Origin: Planctomycetota bacterium
Lineage (GTDB): Bacteria > Planctomycetota > Planctomycetia > Gemmatales > Gemmataceae
DNA: 53,557 nucleotides
Assembly (NCBI GenBank): GCA_003669555.1
Contig: QWOS01000009.1
Span: forward strand, 1 to 53,557
Direction of reading: 5' to 3'
Below the pieces are notes generated by a model. It was not told where the DNA came from, searched no databases, and was given only the letters and a program-made list of their open reading frames with translations. A program made the translations under genes and the position numbers. Below, piece by piece: positions 8,106 through 20,100 of the stretch (position 1 is its first letter; every line of letters begins with the position of its first letter).

Positions 8106-11100
8106 ATGAGCTGGTTCCTCTCCCGCTGGCGCAAATCTTCCAGGCCCCACACTTCAGTCAACCGCTCTGTAAAACCCCGGGGGCTTTATTTGCGTCCGGT
8201 GATGGAGATGCTGGAAGATCGTATCACCCCGGCGGTGGTGCTTTTCGATTCTGCCACGGGCATACTGAATCTGGATCTGGCCGGCTCTGAGAACATGCTG
8301 CTGGCCAATGCCAACGCCACAGGGGCGCAATTGCTGGTGCAAATGGCCGCAGGTCAAACACTCGATACCAGCGATAAAAGCCTGTCAGGTACGGGAATTA
8401 TCGCCAGCTCGACCACCTCCTCCGCCATCCTGAATCTGGATCTTGGTGCCCCCAGCAACATCGTGGGCCTCAAGATCAATTATGGCACAAAATTATCGAA
8501 TATTGTTACATTCAGCGACTTCAAACCAGCTGCTCTGCTGGATATCACCCTGAATGACGATGCCACGTCCGGTGTCAACACTCTGGTGATCGCCGGCGGC
8601 GTTGATCTTAGTGCCAAAAACTCCAGCTTTCTCACCACCAGTTCCACCGCCTCGCCCACTTACGCTCAATCCTTGCGTTTTCAACTGAATGGAAAACTGG
8701 ATGCGGGCACCGGGGATATCCGCCTGAATTCGAAATTGATCGGCAAAGGGGTTACCAACTTCGAGGTTGGCAGTCCCGACAGCCCGGACCTGAAGGGCAC
8801 CAATATCACCATCGATGTGGGCGGCAGCATCGGTTTTGACAAAACGGGCAATCCCCAGCCACTGGAGCTGCAGTCCTCCGGGGTAATCAGCATACAAAAC
8901 AGCAATAATGCGGCCCAGCTGAAAAGCATCAGCGGGCCCAATACTTTCAGTTTGCTGGAACTCGGTACCGGCACTGCTACCCTGTTTGGCGATTTCAAAA
9001 CCAAGGCAGCCGAGGTTGTTGGCAACAAGACTACCATCGAATTCGATTCGACAGCCATTCTTGGCCTGGGTGGTGACGAGACAGTTCGGACCCTGATCGG
9101 TTCGGGCAAGCTGAACCTCGGTAATTCCAACGGCTTCAAGCTCAATCTCGATACCATCGAGTTTAAAAGCTATGCCGGAGTCATCGACGGCGGTTCCACG
9201 GGCCTGGTGACCATTATGGGTATCGGCACCCAGGAGCTCTCCGGCACCAGCACCTACACCGGGGGCACGGATGTGACAGCAGGGGCCACGCTCCAGCTGA
9301 TCAACAGCGCGGGCGCGGGCAAAGGGGATATCACGGTTCGCGATGGCGCCACCCTGAACCTGAAGGGCGGCATTGCCCCGGCCAACAAGGTCATTATCAC
9401 TGGCAAAGGCGTTGGTTCCACCACGCTGGGCGCGCTGCAAAACCTGTCTGGCACCAATAGCCTCACAGGGACCCTGGTGGTGTCTGGCAATGCGCTGATC
9501 AATGTGCCCACCGGCACCCTGACCCTGGGGGCGGTAACCCTGAGCGGCCTGCTGACCACTTACGCCGCTGCTGGCACGGCCATCCGTTACAGCGGTGTTG
9601 TTGATGATGCCGCCAATACCTTCGGCCTGAAGACAACCGGCACTGGGCCGGTCACTCTGGCTGTGAAAAATACCTACGATGGCGGCACCAATATCACGGA
9701 GGGCACCACCACCATCCTGAATGAGGCAGCCCTCGGCACCGCCACCGCAGTGGTACTGGACGGAGCCAGCCTGATTGTGCAAGGTGGCACATTCTCCGTG
9801 GCCAATAACCTGTCAATCGCCGGCAAGGGATTCGGGGGCATTGGTGCCATCCAGAATCTCTCCGGCACCAACACCATCAAGGGTGATATCGCTGTCAATC
9901 AGCCCTCGCTGATCAGTGTCAAGGCTGGCAGCGCCCTGATCCTAACCGGCAAGGTTCAGTTGGGTGGCGAACTCACCCTCAACGCCGAGGCCGGCACCAC
10001 TATCACAGTCAATGGTGTGATTGATGATGGTTCGGCAACCTACGGGTTGGTTACCCAGGGCAGCGGTGCCGTTATTCTCACCAATGCCAATCTGTATAAT
10101 GGTGGCACTGTGGTGGGGGCGGGTTCCAGTATCACCCTGGCGGAGGTCGCCAGTACCAGCCAGGGTTCATTGGCCTCGCCAACCGTCACCCTGACCGATC
10201 AGGCATCGCAGTTCATTTTCAAGCGTTCCGATGCCGAGGCAACGCCTTTTGTTTTCTCACCCATCATCTCCGGGCCAGGATCGGTGACGGTGTCAACGGG
10301 CGCGGTGCTTTACAATACCACTCAGGCTTACACGGGCCCTACCACGCTGAACACCAGCACCGTGCTGCTGGTCGGTGACACCACGGTCAATGGATGGCTC
10401 GACGCAAAATCCAATATCATCGATAACGGCAAGCTGATTTTTCAGCGCAACGATACCAAGACCATCCCCAATTACATCTCTGGCACAGGCACCGTGATTT
10501 TCCGGTCCACCGGAACCTTCACGGTCTCCACCGACAATGATTACCAGGGGGGCACCACCATTGAGCCAGGCACCACGCTCATCCTGGCATCAGCCCGGGC
10601 GGCTGGAACAGGCTCCATCACCGTTGTCGATACCGCTGACCTGCGTCTGGATGGCACCACCACCGGCGGTATCACGGTAGTCAACCCGATCAGTGTCACC
10701 GGACAAGGGCGCGACAACGCGGGCGCGCTGTGCACGGTCGCTGGCAACAACGCTTTTGGCGGAACGATTACGCTCAATTCTTCGATCTTCATCGGCACAG
10801 CACCAGGCACCGGCAACGACCTGACCATCAGTGGCGTCATGACCGATGGCACCAAATTTTACGGCATCACCCTGTTTGGGCTGGGCAAGCTGATTGTCAC
10901 CAACTCGAACACTTATGACGGCAACACCAATCTCTTCAAGGGTGATCTGGTATTGCGAAACGCCAATGGGGCTGGCCCCACCGGCACCATCCTGATCCAG
11001 CCAGGCAACACCCTGTATCTCGACCCGATGGGTGGCGGCAGCATGACCCTGTCCAACAATGTCAGCCTTGCCGGGCCGGGCAGGGGGAATGTCGGTGCGA

Positions 11101-14100
11101 TTGTCAACCAGAGCGGCGCCAACACCATCAACGGCGATGTCGCCCTCAACGCCAGTTCCACCATCAGTGCCCTGCCTGGCACCACCCTGATTTTGCTCAG
11201 CACGCTCGACGATGGCAGCGCCAGCTATGACATCACCCTGCAGGGCGGTGGCACGGTCATCCTGGGAGCCGAAAGCCTTTACGATGGCACCACGCGGATT
11301 GTCACTGGGACCACAGGCATTCTGGCCGCAAAAAATGCGGCGGGTACTGGCCCCATGGTAGTAGACAATGGCGCCACCCTGGCCTTGAAAGGCGGCATCA
11401 GCGCTGTCAACAATATTCAGGTGGGCGGCACGGGTGTGAACGGCGCGGGCGCCATCCAGAATCTTGCTGGCGACAACACCCTCTCCGGCACCGGCCTGTT
11501 GACGGCTGACACCCTGGTTCAGGTGGCAACCGACACCAAGCTCACCTGGACAGGCGTGATCGATGACGGCATCGCCGCCTACGCACTCAGCGCGCAAGGT
11601 GGTGGCAATCTGATCCTTACCGCCAACAATACATTCAATGGCAAAACCAGTATAGCGGCCCTCACCACCCTGACTCTGGGAGCAGGTGGCACAACCGGTT
11701 CGCTCAATTCCGCGGAAGTGGTCAATACAGGCACACTGGTCTTCAATCGAATCGATACCACAGCGGCGCCTTTCGTCTTCACGCCTTTTATTTCCGGCGC
11801 GGGAGCGGTGCTGATCAACACAGGCGCAGTGCAGTTTGTCGGCGACCACACCTACACTGGCAACACTACCATCAACACGACTGCAACACTGATTATTGGC
11901 AATGCCGGAACCAATGGATCTGTTGTTGGTGACATTATTGACAACGGCGCCCTTTGGTACCGCCGTACTGGTACCAACCCGGTGATAATCCAGTCCACCA
12001 TCACCGGAACCGGCACAGTCACTTTCAAAGACACGGCCACTTATCGGCTGGTGAAGGCAAACAACTATTCGGGCGTCACGACCATCGACGCTGGTGCGAC
12101 AGTTGAAGTGGGCGATGGCACCTCCACCAGTGTGGGGGCCATCAGCACGGGTTTTGGTTCCACAGCCACTGGTTCGGTCGTGATCAATGGCGCTCTGGTG
12201 TTCAATGCCGGGGGTGCCAACCGCTTTGTCAATCAGACCCTTTCTGGCGCGGGAACGGTCACCTACCTGGCCAAGGGCCTGTATGTGGTCAGCGGCAGCA
12301 ATACCTACGCCGGGGTCACCACCATCAGTGACGCCCAAGCCATGCTGACCACAGCCAAGGGCGCCAGCACCAACACCATCGCCATTCTTGCCTCGGGAAC
12401 CCTGGGGCTCGATCTTGCCGCTGGTATCAGGCTGACCAACGCCATTACAGCCACCGGCACGGGACAACTGCTGGCTGGTGCCATTCGCAGCAAATCCGGG
12501 AATAACGAGCTGGCTGGCGCCATCACGCTGACCGGGAATACTACCCTCAGCAACCTGACCTCCGACACCGGTTCGCTGCGCTTCTCCAATGTGATTAGCG
12601 GTGCGTTTGGGGTGACCGTCGCCGGGCCGCAACAAGGCACGCGATTCACTGCGGCAAACAGCTACACAGGTGCAACCACCATCCTTGCCGGGGCCAGGCT
12701 GGTTCTGGGTGATGGCACCGGAAATACAGGCTCCCTTGCTTCATCCAGCGTGGTGCTCAATACCGATACTCCCAATGGTGATGGCAAACTGCAATTCAAT
12801 CGCCTTGACCTCGTTTCGGCACCTTACAAATTTGCCGCAGCCATTTCGGGAAAAGGTGCGGTGGATATTCTTACCGGAGCGGTGATTTTCACTGGAGCCA
12901 ACACCTTCACCGGCACCACCACCATCTATCTGGGTGCCACACTGATCATTGGTGACGGTTCTTCCAACGGCACTATCACCTCAAATATTGTTGACAATGG
13001 ATTGCTGATTTTTGATGTCACACTTGCCAGTTCCGCTTTGCCTGGCCTGGTGATACCTGGCACCATCTCCGGCACCGGCGATGTCCAGTTCCGTCAGTCG
13101 GGTCCCTACACCCTCACCGCCGATAACGCCTACACCGGCGTCACCACCATCAATAGCGGCGCCACGGTGCAAATCGGCAATGGAGGAGCCACGGGCAGTC
13201 TGACGGGCCTGATCACCAATAATGGCACGCTGATTTTCAATCGTTCAGCCAATCTCGTCATCAGTCAGAACATCACCAGTACCAGTGGTTTCGGTGCGGT
13301 CGTTTTCAAGGGTGGCGCCCAATTCTTGGTTTCGGGTAGCAACACCTGGGCCCTGGGCACCACCGTCACGGGCAGCTCCACGCTGGTCATGGGATCAGCC
13401 ACCGCTGCCGGGACAGGCACCATCACGGTTGACAACGGTGCCAGCCTGGCGTTCAAGGGAACCACCGCCCTTACGGTTGCCAACCCCATCATCGTGGGCG
13501 GCAATGGCGCAGGCGGCGCGGGTGCCCTGCAAAACCCGGCCTTCAGCAACACTCTCACCGGAACAATCAGTCTCACCGCCAACACCCTGGCCACCCTCAG
13601 CGGCGGCAACACCCTGAAAACATCAGCAGTCATCAGCGGTGCCTTTGGACTATCCATCGCCGGTTCCGGCAAACTGCTCTCCACCGCCAACAACTCCTAT
13701 TCGGGCACCACCACCATCGGCACCGGCACCACGCTGCAACTCGGTGATGGCACCGGGACAACCGGCTCGGTTGCTTCCACCGCCATCAGCGACAATGGCG
13801 CGCTAGTCTTCAATCGCACCGACCTGGTGGGTGCCCCTCTCCTGGTCAACGCTGTGATTTCGGGTTCTGGCACACTCACTTTGCTAACTGGTGCTGTGCA
13901 GCTCAATAAAGACAACACCTACACGGGTGACACCGCCATCAGCCTGAGCACCTCCCTGCTTGTGGGCGACAAAGGTGCCAGCGGGGCCGTTTACCAGCCT
14001 GCGGTAGCTGGCAAGATTGCCAATAATGGCATCCTGATCTTTCAGCGAAATGATGGCACTTTTGCTGCTCCCCTCACCACCAATGCTGCCATCAGCGGTT

Positions 14101-17100
14101 CCGGTTCTGTCGTCTACCGCTCGGGTGGCATTTTCCAGGCAAGTGGCGCCAGCAGTTATTCGGGTGGCACCCGTGTGGAGGCCACCACCGGTCTGATTCT
14201 GGCAGTTGGCACTTCGGCGGGCACTGGGGACATCCTGGTGGCTTCCTCCGGCACTCTGGCTTTCCAAGGCGGCATCACGGTTGCGAACAAGATCACTGGC
14301 GGTGGCTTGGGTGTGGCGGGAACGGCGGGTCTGTTGCAAACCCTCAGTGGTGCGAACATCCTTACGGGAGCCATCACACTCACGGCGAATTCGGCCATTC
14401 GCAATCTGCCCGGAACCAGCCTGAGGGTGAATAGCTCCATCACAGACGGGGCCAACTCCTTTTCCGTGACCACCATCGGTGGTGGCCGCCTCGAACTGCC
14501 AGGCGTGAATACCTACGATGGGGGCACAGTTCTCAACGAAGGGACAGTGATGGTGGGCAAGGCTGGCTCAGCCGGCACCGGGGCCATCCAGATTTTTGCT
14601 GGTGCCACCCTGGAGCTGAACAGCTCCACCGCATTCACCCTGGACAACGCCATTTCCACCGCCGGGACCATTAGCGCCCTGGGTGGCAATCATACCCTAA
14701 GCGGTAACGAAACCCTGACCGGCACCACCACCTATAACAATAATGGCACCACTCTGACAGTCACTGGCATTATCAGCGATGGCGCCTTCAGCTACGGGAT
14801 CATTTCGCAAGGCACCGGCAGCCTGCAATTGCAAGCCGCCAACAGTTTTGATGGCGATACCAACGCGCTGCAAGGCACGGTGGTCCTCAGCAACAATAAT
14901 TCCTCCGGTAGTGGGCTGGGAACCATTGTGGTTGCCAGCGGCGCAACCCTTGCTGTCAGCGGTAGTGGCCTGACCATCAGCAATCCGGTCCAGCTTGCTG
15001 GAACACTCACCAATGCTGGTGGCGCCAACTCGCTCACTGGTCCTATGACCCTGCTCGCCAATGTGGCAGTGACCGCAGCAACAACCTCCACCTTGACCCT
15101 AACCGGTGTGGTGACTGACGGTAGCTCCAAATTTGGTATTTCCAGCACTGCTGGCGGCACCCTGGTACTGGCCAAAGCCAATATTTTTGACGGCGAATTG
15201 ACGGTGGATGCGGGTACCGTGATCTTGCAAAATGCCACTGCGGCCGGTAGTGGTTCCATCACTGTGGCCAACGGTTCAACTCTTATCGTCCAGGGTGCTG
15301 GACTCACGATCGCCAACCCACTGGCCATTTTGGGAAAGGGTGCGGGTGGCAATGGCGCCCTGATCAACACCGGGGGCGCCAACACTTTATCCGGCCAGGT
15401 CACCTTCAACGGTAGCACCCTGCTGAATGTCACCTCCACCCTCACGATCCGCCAGGGAATCCGTGAAACCGTCAGTAGTGGTTTGTCACTGGCGGGCACC
15501 GGCCGGCTGATCCTGGCCGGGGCAAATCTTTATACCGGCGGAAGCGTGGTCAATGGAGCCACCTTGCAGATTGGCGATGGAAAAACCGGCTCCGTTATCG
15601 GCAATATCAGTGATTTGGGCGCTGTCGAATTCAATCTGCCTGGTGTGGCGGTGATTCTGGCAGGTCTGATTTCCGGCACCGGCACCCTGGCCTTCATGGG
15701 AGGCGGCAAGTTCACCGTCACCGGCGCCAACACCGTCTCCGGGGTTACCACTATTTACCCGACAACCACTCTCACCGTTGGCAATGGCGCCGGCAGTGGC
15801 TGGTTGCCTGGCAATTTTGTCAACAATGGCCAGCTTACTTTTGACAAGCCTGCCTTCACCACGATCTCCCAAAACCTCTCCGGCACTGGCCTGATACTTT
15901 ACAGGGGTGGAGCCTCCTACATCGTGAACACCAAGACCGGTGCCAACTCCTACTCCGGAGGCACACAGGTCCTGGCTGGCAACACGCTGGTCCTCACAGC
16001 CGACACCTCGGCAGGCGTGGGCGGCCTGGTGCAGATCGCTGATGGTGCGACCCTGCAACTCAATTCCATCGCCTTCTCCATGAAGCTAACCAACCCCCTG
16101 GCAATCGCCGGGGGCGGCACCGATGGAATTTCCGGGGCGCTGCAAAACCTGAAGGGCTCCAACACGCTCGCCGGGCCGGTGGCCCTCACGGGTGCGGCAA
16201 CGCGGTTCAGCCCCGGGGACGCCACCCTCGTTATCAGTGGGGTTGTCAGCCAATCGGGAGTGACCGGGGCTTCTTTCAATCTGATCGGCAAGGCTGGCAC
16301 GGTGCTGATGACCGCCGACAATACCTACACCGGCACCACGCTGATCAGTGCTGGCACCACCCTGCAACTGGGAGCAGGCGGCGCGGGGGGCTCGATCCAA
16401 TCCACCGGCATCTATGACAATGGCAGCCTGGTCTTCAATCGCCAGGGAGCACCAACCACTCTGGCGGCGCTGATTTCGGGTGATGGCCAGGTCACTGTTC
16501 TAGGTGGCGACGTGAACTTCACGGGTGAAAACACCTATGCTGGTCCCACCTTTGTGCAAAACTCCGGAACTTTAACCGTAGGTGATGGCAATGATGCCGG
16601 TTCCATCACTTCGCCCAGTGTTGACATTGACGGTGGCGCCCTCTTCGAATTGAGCCGAAGCGGCAGCCAGTTGGTCCTGACTGAATTCAAGGGAACAGGA
16701 CAACTCAGCCTGGAGTCCAGCGGTTTTTACACCATCCCCGGCAACAGCTTCGCCTTCAATGGCTTGTTGCTGGTTGGCTCTCAAGCCAGCGCGGAAATCA
16801 ATGGCAACCTGGCTGGTGCCGACGCTGATGTCTTTGGCACTCTTTCAGGCACAGGCACACTGGGTCAGGTTGCCACCGAGGCAGGATCCTCCCTGCAGCC
16901 CGGGCCGGGCGCCGCCGCCCACCTCAATATTGCCGGACTCAATCAGAGCACCGGCTCAGGCGCTGTCATCTTTGATATTTATGGCAACCAGCAGCCAGTC
17001 ACCAACACCTATTTGCTGGCAACTTCCAACACCAGTCAATTCAACATTGGCGGATTACAACTGATCGTCAATGGCGAGTCACCTTTCACTGGCAATGGCT

Positions 17101-20100
17101 TTGTGCAGAAGCTGGTGGAGAACGGCCCGGGCGGGTCTGTCATTGGGACCTTTGTCGATGCGGCAGGGCAACCAATTCCCGATGGTGGCACGGTCGCGAT
17201 CAACAACACCACCAAGACAGCAATTATCGATTATAGCTTCGGACCTGACAACAACGATGTGGCCCTGCTGTTTGTGGAGAATCTGGTTTATAGCCTGTAC
17301 ACTTACCAGTCCAGCACCGGCACACTGGATGTGCAGCTTGGCGAAGACACCAATGTCACTGTCACCGGTGATTCAGCCACTGGCTTCTCCCTCACACTCA
17401 CCGACAATCTCACCGGGCGAAATATCGGCTGGGTGCAGGAGGGTGGCGATTCCGACTTGCCCACCAGCACCACAACCAGCGCCAAATTCACTATCCCTAA
17501 TCTGCGCGCACTGAATATCACCCAGCGAACCGATGTGAGCCGTGGCACAAATACTGTCGGCTTTGGCGACACCTCCCTCCACTTCAGTGACCCGGCAAAA
17601 AACCCTGGCCTGCGGGTCGACTTGCCTTTTGCGACTGGAGATGTGAGCTTCACTGCCACCAGCACCGCAGTCATCGATGGAATGAGTTCATTCCAGTCAC
17701 AACAAGGCGATATCACCTCATCTGGCACCGGGACTGTCAGCCTCACCCAACCGGCAAGCTTTGTCCTGGGTGGCATTGTGAATCTGCCCGCTGCTGGCAA
17801 TTTTTTTGGCGGGGCACTCACTCTCAATGCGACCTCCGCCAACCTGGGAAGCACTGGCGATCTCTTGCTGGGTTCCACCCAGCTCGTCGATCAAATCACC
17901 ATCCAGACCACGGGAAGTCTGACACAAACGGCTGGAACCGCCATGGTGGTTCCTGCTGTGAGCATTCAGGCCAGTGGAGCGGTGGTGCTGGGCAACACGG
18001 GAAATGATTTTGACACCCTGGAGGTGCTTGGCAGCGGCGACCTGACCGTCCAGGATTTGGATGCTTTGCAGATCCAGGCTTTAAATGCCCTCACAGGCGG
18101 CCTGAGTATCGCCACTGTCGGCGCGCTTGGCCTGCCAGGTGGCACCGTGCAAACCAGTGGCAACCAGTCTTATTTCGCCGGGTCTGGTGCTATCTCGGTG
18201 GACGGGGCGGAACAAAATCTTTTCCAGGCCAATGGCAAAGCGATCAGCTTTGAGGGTGCTTCCATCAGCACCCCCGGCTCTTTGGATGTGGCGGCAAAAA
18301 CCGCCCGGCTGGCTGTCGCTTCGGTGAGCGCACTGTCCCAAAACTACCAGGCGGATGTCACCACAGGCAGTTTGGCAGTCACTTCCCTGGGGGGCCCTGT
18401 GGTGTTTGGTGGCAGCCTCACCGCCTCGTCTTTCACCCAGGCTGGGGCTAGTCCTTTCCGCGTGGAATTGCTGGGGGGCGGGTCATTCGCCAACCCGGTG
18501 AACTTCACTGCCGGTGGCACGCTGGTTCTGGGCGACGCGACTACGGATATCTTCCTCTTCCAGGAGGGATTCTCCGCCATCCGGCAACTCAATGCGGCGC
18601 CAACGCAATTGGCCGGTGTCTTCAGGACTACCCGTGGCGCGGTTCAGGTGCAGAATCTGGCGCTCACGGCCCATACCACCATCGACACCTACTTCGGCAA
18701 TTCGATAGGTAACACCATCACCCTCACTGGCACGCAAGACCTCGGCGGTCGGACCCTGACACTGTTTGGCACGGGCGACAGCCTCGATGGCGACAGCACC
18801 TACACCCCTGGCCGTGTCGATGCCGCAAAGGGTGCGCTCACCCTGGGCGGTGTCAGCGCAAGTACCACCGCCACTTTCGACCTGGCTGGAAACATCGCTG
18901 GTGCCACCTATCCCCAACTGCGCGCGGCCAATGTCAGTCTGACGCAGGTTGGGCTGGCGGTGAGCCTGGATGGCGGGTTCATCCCGCCCCTTGCCAGTAC
19001 TTTCAAAATTGTCGACAACACTGGCAGCGCGCCAGTCAACGGCACTTTCATCGGACTGGCTGAGGGATCGACTATCGTTGTAGGCGATGAAAACCTGCGA
19101 ATCTCTTATGTTGGTGGCGATGGCAATGACATTGTTTTGACGAACATCAGACAACTTCCCGTGCCGACAGGCCCCCAGGTGGCCGAGCCGTTCAGTCTGG
19201 CTGCGGGTAGTGTGGTCACCGGAGTGGGCAGCGGCAATGTGCTGATCCATTCGGCCACGGGTGCCGATCAGGTCATCCAGCCATTCCCTGGTTACTTTGG
19301 TTCGATCAACATGACCACTGTCGATCGCAGCGGTGATGGAATCGCCGACTCCATCGCTGTGATGGTGGCTGGCAGCGGTTCTCCCGCGGTGGTGGTGATC
19401 GATTCCGCCACAGGTAAAGTGGCGGCCAGCTTCTACGCCTTCTCTCCACAGTTCCTGGGCGGTGGTACACTGGCAGCCGGCGTCGTCAATATGGAGGGCA
19501 GGCAGGAATCGGTGATCCTGATTGGCGCTGGCCCTGGCGCCCAGCCTTCGGTGAGTGTTTTCAATTCCTATGACTTTGTTTTTGAGAAAGCGTTCTATGC
19601 CTATGCCCAGCAGTACACCGGCGGCGTGACGGTGGGTATGTGTAGTCCTGATGCCACCGGCAATTCCCTCATTATCACCGGCAGCGCGATCAATTCGCAT
19701 GTGGTGCTGTTTGATATCAACGATCCTGCCTATGCCCTGGCAAGCTGGTACGCCTTTGCTCCATCGTCCGCCCTGCAACAGATGACTGTGGCAGGCGGCG
19801 ACCTCGACCGTGACGGCTTCAGCGAAGTGATCGTTGGTGCGGCAACAGGCTGGCCAGCTTCTATAGCGGTCTTCAGCACCAAGGCCTTGCTGGCGCAGAA
19901 ATTCTACGCTGAAAAAGCCTTCTATGCCTTTGGGGAGGGCTCACCAGCATTCACCAGTGGTGTTCGTGTGGGTGTCAGCGATGTCAACCGCGACGGATTC
20001 CTGGATGTGCTGGCTGGCTCAGGCCCTGGCCAGCAGGGTCTGCTCAACGCTTTCGATTATCGCACCCTGGACCAGTTGTTTGCCGAGGTTTTTGACGACA

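Noticed and set aside
8493-9782. 429-codon antisense open frame within the giant gene
   Set aside because: It lies wholly opposite a clear repeat protein; Gly/Ala/Thr-rich codon use produces long antisense frames. The translated product has no domain and mirrors the repeat period.
10590-12635. 681-codon antisense open frame within the giant gene
   Set aside because: Same reason: it is a shadow of the PATR repeat array, with no ribosome site or known domain.
9180-16620. Regularly repeated DNA considered as a possible CRISPR or minisatellite array
   Set aside because: Repeats are diverged, ~250-350 bp, in frame and protein-coding; no short exact repeats with unique spacers and no cas genes.
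18483-19778. 431-codon antisense open frame in the giant gene's 3' region
   Set aside because: Shadow of the FG-GAP-like coding sequence; a similar antisense frame occurs opposite the first giant gene (4288-5139).
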